This document shows, piece by piece, positions 44,901 to 54,800 of a DNA stretch of 64,000 nt (positions within the stretch are counted from its first letter, which is position 1; every line of letters begins with the position of its first letter). The stretch is from CAZGIF01 sp964526045. GTDB lineage: Bacteria > Patescibacteriota > Gracilibacteria > Absconditabacterales > Absconditicoccaceae. The DNA lies in NCBI GenBank assembly GCA_964526045.1, contig CAZGIF010000002.1:62001-126000 (forward strand), given 5' to 3'. The notes beneath the pieces were generated by a model. That model was not told the DNA's origin. It worked only from the letters and a program-made list of their open reading frames with translations, and made no database searches. The translations under genes were made by a program, and so were the position numbers.

Positions 44901-47043
44901 ATACCAATACGATGATGCAAATCGTCTGGTGCTATTTACAAATGCTCGTGGCGGTAGCGTGATATATACTTATGATCAGCTAGATAGAATCACAACTCTT
45001 ATCCAAAAAGACCCACAGTGACAAACAATAGAGACAACATCGTATCAATATGACAGTCATCTTCTCTGATATGAAGATATATTGACTATCTCAGATGCAT
45101 GATGAACTACCACATATAGCAGAGACATATGATACAATGACTACGGACAAACAACAGATGTAGATGTTCACTATGGGTCAGATGTCTATTCTTTGGCGTA
45201 TGAATATATGCCTAGGGGAGATATTGTGCGTGTGCAACACCCTCGTGGTGATCCTATAGTCTATGAATATACAAAGGGGTATACATCTCGCGTGTTGCAT
45301 GGAAAGGATATCGTGCTTGATGAGGTGATATATACAGCACATGATGCTTATTGATCGTTGAGATATGCAAATGGAACGACATCGACATATGAGTATGATT
45401 ATGACTACTGATATAGACTTGTAGCCAAAGAGACGATCTCTGACACGGTGTGAGTGATACAAGATCTCACGTATACTATGGACTCTCGTGGTAATATAAT
45501 ACGTTTGCAAGATACATCACCAACAGCTCTTGCCAAAGATGTGACATATAGTTATGATGCACTTGGAAGATTGTTGAGTGCGTCGTATGCAAGTGGTGCC
45601 AATTATTCGTTTGCGTATGATGCATTGGGTAATATAACTCATACCAATACGCATGGTGCGTATGCTTATACTAGTGAATTGCCTCATGCAGTGACGCAAG
45701 TTTGAGATATGACATATACGTATGACAAAGATGGTCAAGCGACGGACATAGTTCGCGTATCTGGTGTTGTGTGATCTGGAACTGCATGATCTGCTTGAAC
45801 TGTCCAAAAACTCACATATGATAGTATGTGAAGACAGATTGGGTTGTCTAGTGATGGTAAACAGACACATTATTTGTATGATGATACAGGTACAAGAATC
45901 CAAAAACAATCTGGACAATCTCGAAGTAGATATATTTGAAGTGACTATGAAGAACGTCGTAGCCAGTCAGGAGATATTGTTGCTACGCAATATGTATATC
46001 TAGGAAGTTTGAAACTTGCTAGTGTGCGTCACATCGGGACAGAGACAAGTATTATCTACCATCATGAAGATCATCTCTGATGAGCAAGTGTGGATACAAC
46101 GTCTACGTGATCCTTGGCTTTTGCTGTGGATTATGCTCCGTTTGGAGCTGAGAGAGTAACAGAACAATACGGTGATTATGCAAATCCATATCTCTTTGGA
46201 GGTAAAGAGCTGGATACTGAGTCAGAGTTGCAATACTTTGAGGCGAGGTATTATGACAATCGTATTGGGAGGTTTGTCTCACAAGATGTGGTGTTTTGGG
46301 AGATAGGACAAACGGAGAGAGGACGTGCACTTATGGCAGATCCACAACAGCTCAACGCATATGCCTTTAGTAGAAATAATCCGTTGAGATATGTAGATCC
46401 AAGTGGAGAAAATGCTGTTGATATGGTGAAAGATACTATTAGACAGATCACGGAGAAAGCATCGCAAGCTGCAAAGGATGCGTGAGTATCAGAAGATGTA
46501 GTAGACGCTGTATGAGACTTTACAGAATGAGTAATGAAGTGAGATTATGCAGAATGAGATAGTGTTGCAACTACTGTATGACAAATTGTTGGTTGAGAAT
46601 TACCAGGAGTGTGAACAGCTGCAGATGTAAGAGATTGGACAGCTGCAGTTGATAATTGTAAATGAGCATGATGTATACTTGATATTTCGTTAGCGACTAT
46701 CTGATTTGCACCTGTTATATGAGCAGTTAAACATTTGAAGAAGGCTGATGGAATAATGAAGAATACTGCTGATAAGGTTGCTGATGTTTTCAAACAAAAT
46801 GACGCCATAAAAGATACACTAAAAAGAATAGAGAATAATTCTCCCTCAGTAAAGTGAGATAGTAAGGTTTTTCAGAATTTTGAAGATAAATTACCCTCTC
46901 AGACTGATTCTAATTATTATAGAGAGTGGAATGTTAAAACACCTGGAGAAGTTTGAGTATGACCTCAAAGAATAGTTGAGTGAAAATGATGAGAATCATA
47001 TTTTACAGACGATCATTACAATACATTTACCCCATTAAATTAA
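41932..47043 (+). CDS. RHS/YD-repeat polymorphic toxin with barnase-like RNase tip
   Basis: 1703 aa. The signal peptide is MKYVVVCMMSIWLILGFGFA. A charged Lys/Glu linker (45-110) leads to a SpvB/TcaC-like start (GAASYAVGFAVPAGPQGVQP), then many YD repeats (YDSLGRLLTQEQ, YDALGRLLSASY, YDALGNITHTN). The core closes with FGGKELDTESELQYFEARYY, GRFVSQD and NPLRYVDPSGENA (residue about 1480), where RHS tips are cut and swapped. After a pretoxin segment, residues 1640-1703 match guanyl-specific RNases of the barnase/RNase Sa fold, with Glu1665 (YREW), Arg1680 (QRIVE) and His1695 (DDHYNTF); the 15/15 spacing matches the barnase triad (14/15). The cognate immunity gene follows. Confidence 0.88.
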
Positions 47044-47045
47044 AT

Positions 47046-47585
47046 ATGTTGTCTCAATTATTACAACAGTATAATATAACCTTTTGATCTACATTAACAG
47101 ATAAACATATTAATGAACTTGAGAAGTTTTTTTGATTCTGTATACCGACTGAGTATAAAGAAGTTTTAAAAAACTGAATGCCAGTTGGTAATGATTTTAC
47201 CAACTGGTCAGATCAAGGTAGTGTTCAAAAATCTTATGATATTTTGCTTGATTGAATTTTGTTTGATATTCTTACAAATAACCTTTGGTTTGATCGTCGG
47301 TGAGAGTCTATTTCAAATAGTGAAAAAATAAAAATAATTACTAATATGTATGACAAGTCTCCAAAGTTGATTCCTATTTACTGACATAGGTTTATTTTAG
47401 AAAAATGATATATTGAAAATAATCCTGTCTTTTCAATACATCAGTCAGATGTAATTATTTATTGAGAATCTTTAGAACAGCGAGTTAATATTGAGTTTTG
47501 AAATAGTAAATTGCAAAATATAAATATTAATAATTATAGTGGACTTTGAATTTGGTCGGATTTGTTATTTTATAACTATAATTAA
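47046..47585 (+). CDS. SMI1/KNR4-type immunity protein
   Basis: 179 aa, starting 2 bp after the RHS stop. HINELEKFFGFCIPTEYKEV is the N-terminal SMI1/KNR4 (SUKH) motif, and PIYGHRFILEKG then NPVFSIHQSDVIIYG match the central conserved strand region. SUKH proteins are common immunity partners of RHS and CDI nuclease toxins, so this one likely neutralises the barnase-like tip inside the producing cell. Its lower GC content compared with the RHS core fits a mobile cassette. Confidence 0.82.
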
Positions 47586-47667
47586 TTACAGTTTGCGTAA
47601 AATTTATCTTAACTCCTAAAGATGTTAATAAGTGGGAAAATTGATGTATTAATCCTGTTCAATAATC

Positions 47668-47799
47668 ATGTCAGTAGATTTAGAAAAACGATGAATAAAT
47701 AATATCTGATGAATCTTAGTGTCTCACCATTGTTCAAACGAAATAAATAAGTACTTCTTTCTTTATATAAACTTAGAAGAGAAAATAGCGAGATCGTAG
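47668..47799 (+). CDS. Small ORF ending in the structured repeat (doubtful)
   Basis: 43 codons (MSVDLEKRGINN to EEKIARS). Its C-terminus is encoded by the left end of the repeat element, just as for the immunity gene ending at 48973 (EEKIAGS). Possibly the remnant of a longer immunity gene cut by the repeat. Weak. Confidence 0.25.
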
Positions 47800-47970
47800 A
47801 TAAAACATCAATAACAATAGTGATGTCAGTTGCTTCGTGGGACCCCTCTTGGGAACGAAGCAACTTCGTGGCAAATGCTGACAAGTAAAATCTGAACGTA
47901 ACTCGCATTTCTCTTCTTGATTTTTTGCTTACTTTTGTATCAAGACAAAAGTAGAATCTGAGCGAAGTTG
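47775..47970. repeat. Structured cassette-boundary repeat, copy 1
   Basis: About 196 bp. The outer imperfect inverted repeats are AGAAGAGAAAATAGCGAG (left) and CTCGCATTTCTCTTCT (ending 47917). Inside is GTCAG/CTGAC and then a hairpin GTTGCTTCG/CGAAGCAAC. Right of the outer repeat is ACTTTTGT/ACAAAAGT, and the element ends exactly where the RHS coding motif YVDPSGENA begins. Other copies are at 48949 and 51290. Confidence 0.85.
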
Positions 47971-48621
47971 TATGTAGATCCAAGTGGAGAAAATGCTATA
48001 GACATGGCAATGGATACTATTAGACAAATAGCAAATAAGGCGGCAGCAGCTGCAAAGGATGCATGAGTATCAGAGGATGTCGTAGATGCTGTATCGGACT
48101 TTTCTGAGTGAGTCGCGGCGTGAGATTACATAGAAGATCCAAATGGACGGCAAATGGCATGACAAATTGTTGGTTGAGAATTGCCAGGAGTGTGAACAGT
48201 TGCAGATGCAAGGGATTGGACAGCTGCAGTTGATAATTGTGAATGAGCATGATGTATTTGGGATGTAGGATGAGCTAGTCTATGATTTGTGCCTTTTATA
48301 GGTTCGTTGAAGCACTTGAAGAAGGCTGATGAAATCGTAGATATAGCAAAAAACATATGAAAGTGACATGGATTCACAAAACATATAGATGAATTTGCAG
48401 ATGTTTGAGTAGATAGTGTTGAGTGATATACAAAACACATAGAGGACGTTATGACAAAAGCACAGTGAACCGATAATCATAAAGTTTTAGAAAGATGAAG
48501 AAGTGCCTATTGGGATGATGATACAGCAAGTGTAGTGATACATAACCCAAATGATCCTGATTGCGGTAGTTGTTTTGTTCCTGATAATGGTAAATCTTAC
48601 TTTTTTAATGATATTAAATAA
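47971..48621 (+). CDS. Orphan RHS tip 1 (toxin module without RHS core)
   Basis: 216 codons from the junction YVDPSGENAIDM. No ordinary start: the same frame is open 69 bp upstream to a TAA, with TTG codons but no in-frame ATG before the MAMDTIRQIANKA segment. Residues 1-110 copy the pretoxin region of the main RHS gene almost word for word (QIVGGELPGVG, RDWTAAVDNC). The last 70 residues are a different toxin: LERGRSAYWDDDTASVVIHN then PDCGSCFVPDNGKSYFFND. The toxin class was not recognised. Probably silent until recombined onto the RHS core (inference). Its immunity gene follows by 1 bp. Confidence 0.7.
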
Positions 48622-48622
48622 T

Positions 48623-48973
48623 ATGAACATTAATACTAAATATCATTGGCTTATAAGATCTGCTATATGAAACGTTAGATGATGATATTATGCTTGAGCT
48701 GATATTCGAGACGAAGTATGATTATCAAAAAATAAATTAAATTTATTTGCAGATTATCTGGATCAATTTAGAGAAATACACTACAAAACATTTCCCCTCA
48801 CACAAAGGCAACTGAAAGTCGCAATCAAAGCTATAGAAATAAATCTCAGAGAATGTGGAATAGAAGAATTTGCAACTATTACCGGAATCGACTTCGAAGA
48901 TGGTGTACGTATGTTGCAAGAATTGCGTGAGATAGAGAAAGAATGATCAGAAGAGAAAATAGCGGGATCGTAG
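48623..48973 (+). CDS. Putative immunity protein for orphan tip 1
   Basis: 116 aa, beginning MNINTKYHWLIRSAIGNV, small, acidic and soluble, starting 1 bp after the tip's stop. No family recognised; the assignment rests on position, size and the toxin-immunity pattern of the locus. Its last residues (EEKIAGS) are encoded by the left end of the second repeat copy, so the repeat has clipped or extended its 3' end. Confidence 0.6.
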
Positions 48974-49143
48974 ATAAAATATCAAGAACTATGTATACGT
49001 CAGTTGCTTCGCGGGACCCCTCTGGGAGCGAAGCAACTTCGTAGCATATACTGACAAATAAAATCTGAACGTAACTCGCTTTTCTCTTCTTGATTTTTTG
49101 CTTACTTTTGTATCAAGACAAAAGTAGAGTCTGAGCGAAGTTG
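48949..49143. repeat. Structured cassette-boundary repeat, copy 2
   Basis: About 195 bp with the same inverted-repeat layout as copy 1 (GTTGCTTCG ... CGAAGCAAC; AGAAGAGAAAATAGCG ... CTCGCTTTTCTCTTCT), differing at scattered bases, and again ending at the RHS junction. Confidence 0.85.
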
Positions 49144-49845
49144 TATGTAGATCCAAGTGGAGAAAATGCTATAGACATGGCAATGGATACTATTAGACAG
49201 ATAGCAAATAAGGCATCGCAAGCTGCAAAGGATGCGTGAGATGCACTTGCAGCCTCGGCTGATGATATCTGAGAAGCAGTAGTAGAAGCTGTTGATGTTG
49301 TCTTAGAGACTCTTGATAGTGTAGATACAAAAGAGATGTGAAAAAACTTGGAAATGTATTCTACGTACGGAGTATGAACTGCATGCGTAGTAACAGCAGC
49401 ATGATGTGGAGCTTGATCAGTTGGTAGTGTATTGACTGTATGATGAGCTGCAGTTCCAACAGCTTTAGTGTGTAGTGCTGCAGCTACAAGTTGTACAGTA
49501 GCTACTGCATGAACATTAGCATGACAATCAATGCAGAGTTCATCAGAGAGTTCTAGTTGATGAGATGTTTATGCTCCAGATACTGCATTACCAAGAAATA
49601 AAAACTGAACTTCTGCACCAGATCCAAATGCTAAATGACCACACACACAACTTGGAACAAAAGATTGACGCAAGTGAACGTATAAGCAGGGAAGAGAGTT
49701 TAATTGAGATTGACAAGAAGTTAAAAGAATAGATTTTACGGACCATTGACACCCAGCAAATCATACTAATCCACATCAACATAAAATTAAACCTAATCCT
49801 ACATGATGAACTCCATCTATAGGAGATGCTGAGCCTTTAAATTAA
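49144..49845 (+). CDS. Orphan RHS tip 2, polymorphic toxin type 24-like
   Basis: 233 codons after the junction YVDPSGENAIDM. Pretoxin residues 1-30 match tip 1, then an Ala/Gly/Cys/Val-rich hydrophobic segment follows (residues about 80-130) that could help membrane passage. The C-terminal toxin has LGTKDGRKGTYKQGREFNGD, IDFTDHGHPANHTNPHQHK and PNPTGGTP. This His-rich pattern resembles what I recall of polymorphic toxin type 24 (Ntox24); a nuclease is likely, but this was not verified. No conventional start, so probably a silent donor. Immunity gene 12 bp downstream. Confidence 0.65.
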
Positions 49846-49857
49846 TAAAATAACTGA

Positions 49858-50256
49858 ATGAAAGAATTATACTATCGAGCTTGAACTAGAGAGAAAAACC
49901 TATTAATAAAAGAACTTATATCCGATACTTTTTTTATAGAAAAATCTTGGATCTTAATATTTATAGAAAAAGAGCGGGTTACTGATAATAATATAGATAT
50001 TTATAACTTATTAAAATCTAAAGTATGATCGTCAATAAATATAGAACTATTTTTCTTTTTATTTGACTCTTACGATAGTCTTACTGAGTTTGAAGTTCAA
50101 TGATTCGATAACCAAAGTAAAGATTTGAAAGTTAAGATTGTGAAAATAGATCAAATGTGATATTATTTTACATTTGAAAACTTAACTTACTTTAAACAAT
50201 TAGTTTTGAATAAACACACAGCATTAGAGTTCGAAGAATTAAATACTTTAAACTAG
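49858..50256 (+). CDS. Putative immunity protein for orphan tip 2
   Basis: 132 aa (MKELYYRAGTREKNLLIKEL to ELNTLN). Soluble, acidic, alpha/beta, with aromatic-rich strands (IELFFFLFDSYDSL). No recognised family. The call follows from its position directly after the toxin tip. Its stop overlaps the start of the next tip fragment. Confidence 0.6.
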
Positions 50257-50771
50257 ATAAAAACAAAGGAAAAGCAGCAGAAGCAGTATTAATAGTAGTT
50301 GCATGAGTAATGTGTGCAGCATCATCTACTACGTGTGGAGCATCGACTGTAGTATGAGTAGGAGCTATGGTAACCCCCTGAGGACAAGTAATATGAGTCC
50401 CTGTCTTGGCGGTATGAGCACCAATGGCATGTACAGCAGCCGTTGCAAGTTGTGCAGCGACAGTAGTGCAAGGACAACAGTTGCTAACTACACCAATAGA
50501 TACAAGTCCAATGGATGATGCGATGCAGATGAGTAATTGAAAGTGAGGGTGAGGAACAATTAGAATTTGAAATAAGGATGTTCCTAAAGATGCTTTTCAC
50601 AGAAATATAAAGTGAGATATTTTAAATGATGTCGAATGATTTGAGCATAAGGTTGGTAAAAACCCAGATATTGATATAAACTCTGATTGAAATATTAGGC
50701 TGAAATGAGTTTGAGATTACAAGAAAAATAGTGTTGATACTGACTTAAAAGCAGATTGGTATTTTGATTAA
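50256..50771 (+). CDS. Orphan RHS tip 3, 5'-truncated
   Basis: 171 codons without start codon or RHS junction: the boundary repeat and YVDPSGENA part are missing. It begins inside an Ala/Val/Cys-rich hydrophobic pretoxin (VMCAASSTTCGASTVVGVG) similar to that of tip 2. The toxin end reads DAFHRNIKGDILNDVEGFEH, KVGKNPDIDINSDGNIRLKG, DLKADWYFD. The GKNPDI...G.I.L pattern is seen in other RHS/CDI tips; activity unknown. Most likely a donor module joined by deletion to the previous immunity gene. Confidence 0.55.
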
Positions 50772-50796
50772 TTGTTTTATCTGATCTAATATAAAT

Positions 50797-51177
50797 ATGA
50801 TAGTATATGATTGGTATTTTGATATAAAGAATATTATAAATTATTCAGACTTTGAAGCATTTATAGAATCTTTTTTTATTCAGAGTAAAAATTTGAATAG
50901 TAATAATCTGAGTTTAAGTAGATGAAAAAGTAAGTTAACGCTCAGTTATATGGATCAAGAAGAAACGGAGTATAATTCAATACATATTATTTTGCAAATA
51001 CTAAGAAAAGAAGAAGATACACTAAGTAAAATTTGAATAAAAGTAGATTCTAATGTTTTTCTTTTGATTACAAAAGAATATGAGGTAATGTGTAATTATG
51101 AATTTAACCCTGCTACTTTATTAGAGTTGTGATCCTTATGAATTTGATTAGGTTTCTCCGCTTATGAAAAACAATAG
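50797..51177 (+). CDS. Putative immunity protein for orphan tip 3
   Basis: 126 aa, beginning MIVYDWYFDIKNIINYSDFE, small and acidic, 25 bp after the tip 3 stop. No family recognised; the assignment is positional. Very AT-rich compared with the RHS core. 51178-51289 downstream holds nothing recognisable. Confidence 0.55.
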
Positions 51178-51289
51178 TTAATATAAAGAAGCTAGAGATT
51201 TTTTTATAAGAAAGATACTTATTTTTGTTCACTATTACAAAAAGTAATAAGAAAAGTCCTCTTGTAAACTTTACTTTTATTAGATAATA

Positions 51290-51482
51290 AGAAGAGAAAA
51301 TAGCGAGACTGTAGATAAAATATCAAGAACTATGTATATGTTAGTTGCTTCGTGGGACCCCTCTGGGAGCGAAGTAACTTCGTAAAAAATACAGACAAAT
51401 GATATCTAAACCTAACTCGCTTTTCTCTTCTTGATTTTTTGCTTACTTTTGTATCAAGACAAAAGTAGAGTCTGAGCGAAGC
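51290..51482. repeat. Structured cassette-boundary repeat, copy 3
   Basis: About 193 bp, the most diverged copy (GTTGCTTCG against CGAAGTAAC has one mismatch). It ends at GAGCGAAGC but is not followed by the RHS junction; instead a short tip remnant follows. Confidence 0.8.
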
Positions 51483-51765
51483 GTGCAATGTGTGCGGCAT
51501 TATCTACAAACTAAAGGTTGGAGTGGAGTATACGTTTAATGGTATGATATTGAATTTATTTTTGCTGTATACGATTACAAAAAATTGCAACTGACTGCAA
51601 ACAAGAGTTTGTTCTATAGATGTATGATGTGATTGTTTTTTCGTTGTCTGAGCAGAACTTTTCCCAAGCTTCACTATCAAATGAGGAGAAAATACTTCAA
51701 CTAGCGTCAGATGTTCTATATTTTTTTTCGTAGTTTTTTCGTTCTTGTAAATAATTTTTCATAAT
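51483..51765 (+). pseudogene. Degenerate RHS tip remnant
   Basis: Right after repeat copy 3 a frame reads AMCAALSTN then TAA, matching VMCAASSTT of tip 3. The remaining ~250 bp has no sustained frame and looks like the decayed end of a fourth cassette. Confidence 0.4.
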
Positions 51766-51770
51766 AAGAA

Positions 51771-51803
51771 AAAGCTATAAAGTCAAATAGACTTTATAGC
51801 TTT
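51771..51803 (-). terminator. Terminator of the giant surface-protein gene
   Basis: A perfect 14-bp stem AAAGCTATAAAGTC/GACTTTATAGCTTT with loop AAATA is followed on the minus strand by TTTCTTATT, 22 bp after the stop at 51826. Confidence 0.85.
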
Positions 51804-51825
51804 CTTTTGTAGATACAACAGGTAA

Positions 51826-54800
51826 TTACTTCATATACTGCTTATTCTCCAAAAATATCGCAACAAGCTGAGGATCTATATTTTTTTTGTATAGAGTCGG
51901 TGCAAAACGTTCTAGTGTTTTTTCTGGGCTTTCTCTGAGAGCAACTATCAGTTCTTGTGTTTTTTTGTCAGATTCATTATATGCATAGATTCGAGAGAGG
52001 ATTTCTTTTTTGGATTCTTTTGTATAATCTAAACTAGCAATGACAGTTTGGATTTCTATCAGAAATATTGCTTTGTTTATATCCAAGACTCATAGTCTTT
52101 GTTCAGAATAATCCTGTATAAATCAGTGTAGTTTATTTAGTGTTTCATGTTGCTTTTCATTTGGTGTTTTATCCATGATTGTTTGAAGTTTTTTTCGAAG
52201 TGCAACATGTCTAACGGCACTATGCGATGCTCTTGTACGTAAATCAAAAATCTGACTCATTCGGTGAGAGATAACTCACCTAGATATGTATGCGTCATTC
52301 ATATTTTTTCGAAGTGCTTTTGTTTGTTGATCTGTCATCAATTTGTAACTTGGTTGTTGTTTTTGTGCATAGTTTCTTGCTTGCAAGATTGTTGACTTGA
52401 CCCATGAAGCACTAGCATTGTCTTTGGGGTTAAACTCACCTCATGGAAATAGCCGTCAGAGTTCAATCATTTTTTGCACATATACTGCGTGTCGTTTTTC
52501 ACTTGTTACATCAACAAAAGGAGTCTGACTGCGTTGAAGGTATGAAATATCGTGATCATTTCGTTCTCCTAGCAATGTGACCTTTGTTATTATTTTGGCA
52601 AATTCTGCCTTGGTTATGTACTCTTTGGGCGCAAAAATATTTGGTTTCTTTCACTTGACGATACAAAAATCAACCAGTGATTCTATGTCTTTTCTATATA
52701 CGTTGTATGTGATATCGCGAAATAGTATTTTTCCATAATCTACATCGGTATAAAAACACGTTGTGATTGGCAAATATGCATCGATTATGTTTTGTGCGCT
52801 GAGAGATTGTTTTGGTGCTGATCCATGAAAGTCGTCTTCTGGTTTTGGTTCTTCTATTGTTGGTTTACCGCATGTATTATCATAGTAACTCTTGGAAAAG
52901 TCTCAATTTGGACAATTATCTTTAGTAACTCCTCATCAACCTCACCCTCCCGTTTTTGGACAGTTTGTTGTACAAACACATGTTCCGTCATATCTACTTG
53001 GGCTATAGTCTTTTGGAGTACATTGGTCAGGTTTTTTGGTGTCAGGAACAATTGGTGTAGTACTATCAAAAGTAAATGGACATAATTGTATATTTCATGA
53101 TCAATCCGTCAATTGTACATCACAGGTATAGGTTCATACTGGTTTAGTTGTAGATCGGTTATATGCTCATGCTGTGATTGTGTGAGTCTTTTCTGTCACT
53201 CAATTACATACTATCATTGCATTTCAATCTTCATTGCTTGTATATCAAACATTCACGGACTGTCAGTTTATATTTTTTGTAACTGTACAGATTGGCGCTG
53301 TTGTATCTGGTACAAGTATACGTATTGTTCCTTGTGCTTGATTGTTTGATAGTTGGGTTTCTGGCATATATGCTTGTGTATTGATCGTGTATGGTATGAT
53401 CATTCATGCCATTCATGTTCCAAAGTATCAAGCAAATGTGTACGTTCTGCTACCTCATGAACGAATTTCATCGCTAACAAATCCAGATGCTCGTATTCAT
53501 GCTTGTGTGAATGTGATTCCACTCAATATACTTCCATCAAAAGAAAAACGAGTTCAGTCTGGTCAATTGTTAGTGACTATAACTGTTCAAGTGACTATAT
53601 CTCATGGAAAGACTTCTGTTGGTAGTGTTGCACTCATTGCTATCTCTACTCTTGGGTTATATTCAACTGGTGCTTGTGAGCTATATGTAGCGTTTTTGAA
53701 TGTTGCATACGCTGTATTGTATCGAGAAGCATACCCAAAAGACGGTGAAACACTAAGAGGGTCTCACAAAACCGAGAAGAGAGGATTATTTTCATCACGA
53801 GGAACTTTGACTGACCCGGATAGCGTATACCCTAGACCTTCAGATAATCATGGAAGAGGAGTTTTGCTGTGGAATCAGGAGTTAACCGTATTTCGTACTT
53901 CAGATCCAGCGGATGTAACTCAATGTCGTCAATTACCACTACTATCATATACAGTTGTTCCTGATCATTCATCTGTTTTATATCGAGCAAGTAGTCAATC
54001 TGTATCAGGATATCATTTCATAATTTGTTCTCTTTGTTGAAGGTCTTTAACTTCATCAAAAATTCTCACATCAGCTATCTGTCAATTAAAAGAGAAGTGG
54101 TTCATTCATACTACACAATCAGTGGTTCAGATGGTTAATAAATTATTTGCAGTTGAAAAATTTCATGAATACGTATCTGTTCACATGAGATTGTTATTAA
54201 GATAGAGAGAAGCAGTCCCATTATCAATTACCACGGTAATATTGTATCGTCAGTTATTTGGGAATAGTATATTATTTCAATTTTCATCCTTAGCTGTAAT
54301 ATCAATTATCTCTCAATCTGTAAATCATATAAATCACCGTGATCATGTATTATATTCTGATCAATTAAGTTGTATTTGTCGATTTTTTGGTGATCATCAA
54401 CAATGTGTTTTCGCTAAGGGGAAATACTGATAAGAAGGAGCTGGAGCTGGATAATTTACCCAATGACTGATTGTATAAGTATCATTGAGATAAAATCATG
54501 TCCTTGAATTTGGTATAAAAACATAATCTTCTGGCGCACCAAAATTATATGCTCATCATGAATAATTTTGTGGTTGGTAATATTTACCAAATGATTCAAC
54601 AATCTCGGTTTCAATAAAAACACTTGCTGTTTGTCAGGGTGCGAGGGTTGGTATGTCTCGTGTATAATGTGTTCCTGTTGCAAGTACAGTTTGTGTACTA
54701 AATCAAGATGTCGTTCCGCTAGGTGCTTGTATATAACTGTCTTTGTATTCTAATGCTTGTACTACAAAGTCTTCAACGACAAATGTATTAGTAAATACAT

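Noticed and set aside
53342..54040. 232-codon plus-strand ORF
   Set aside because: Antisense shadow of the giant minus-strand surface gene, whose frame is open for 7.1 kb with a signal peptide and SLH domain.
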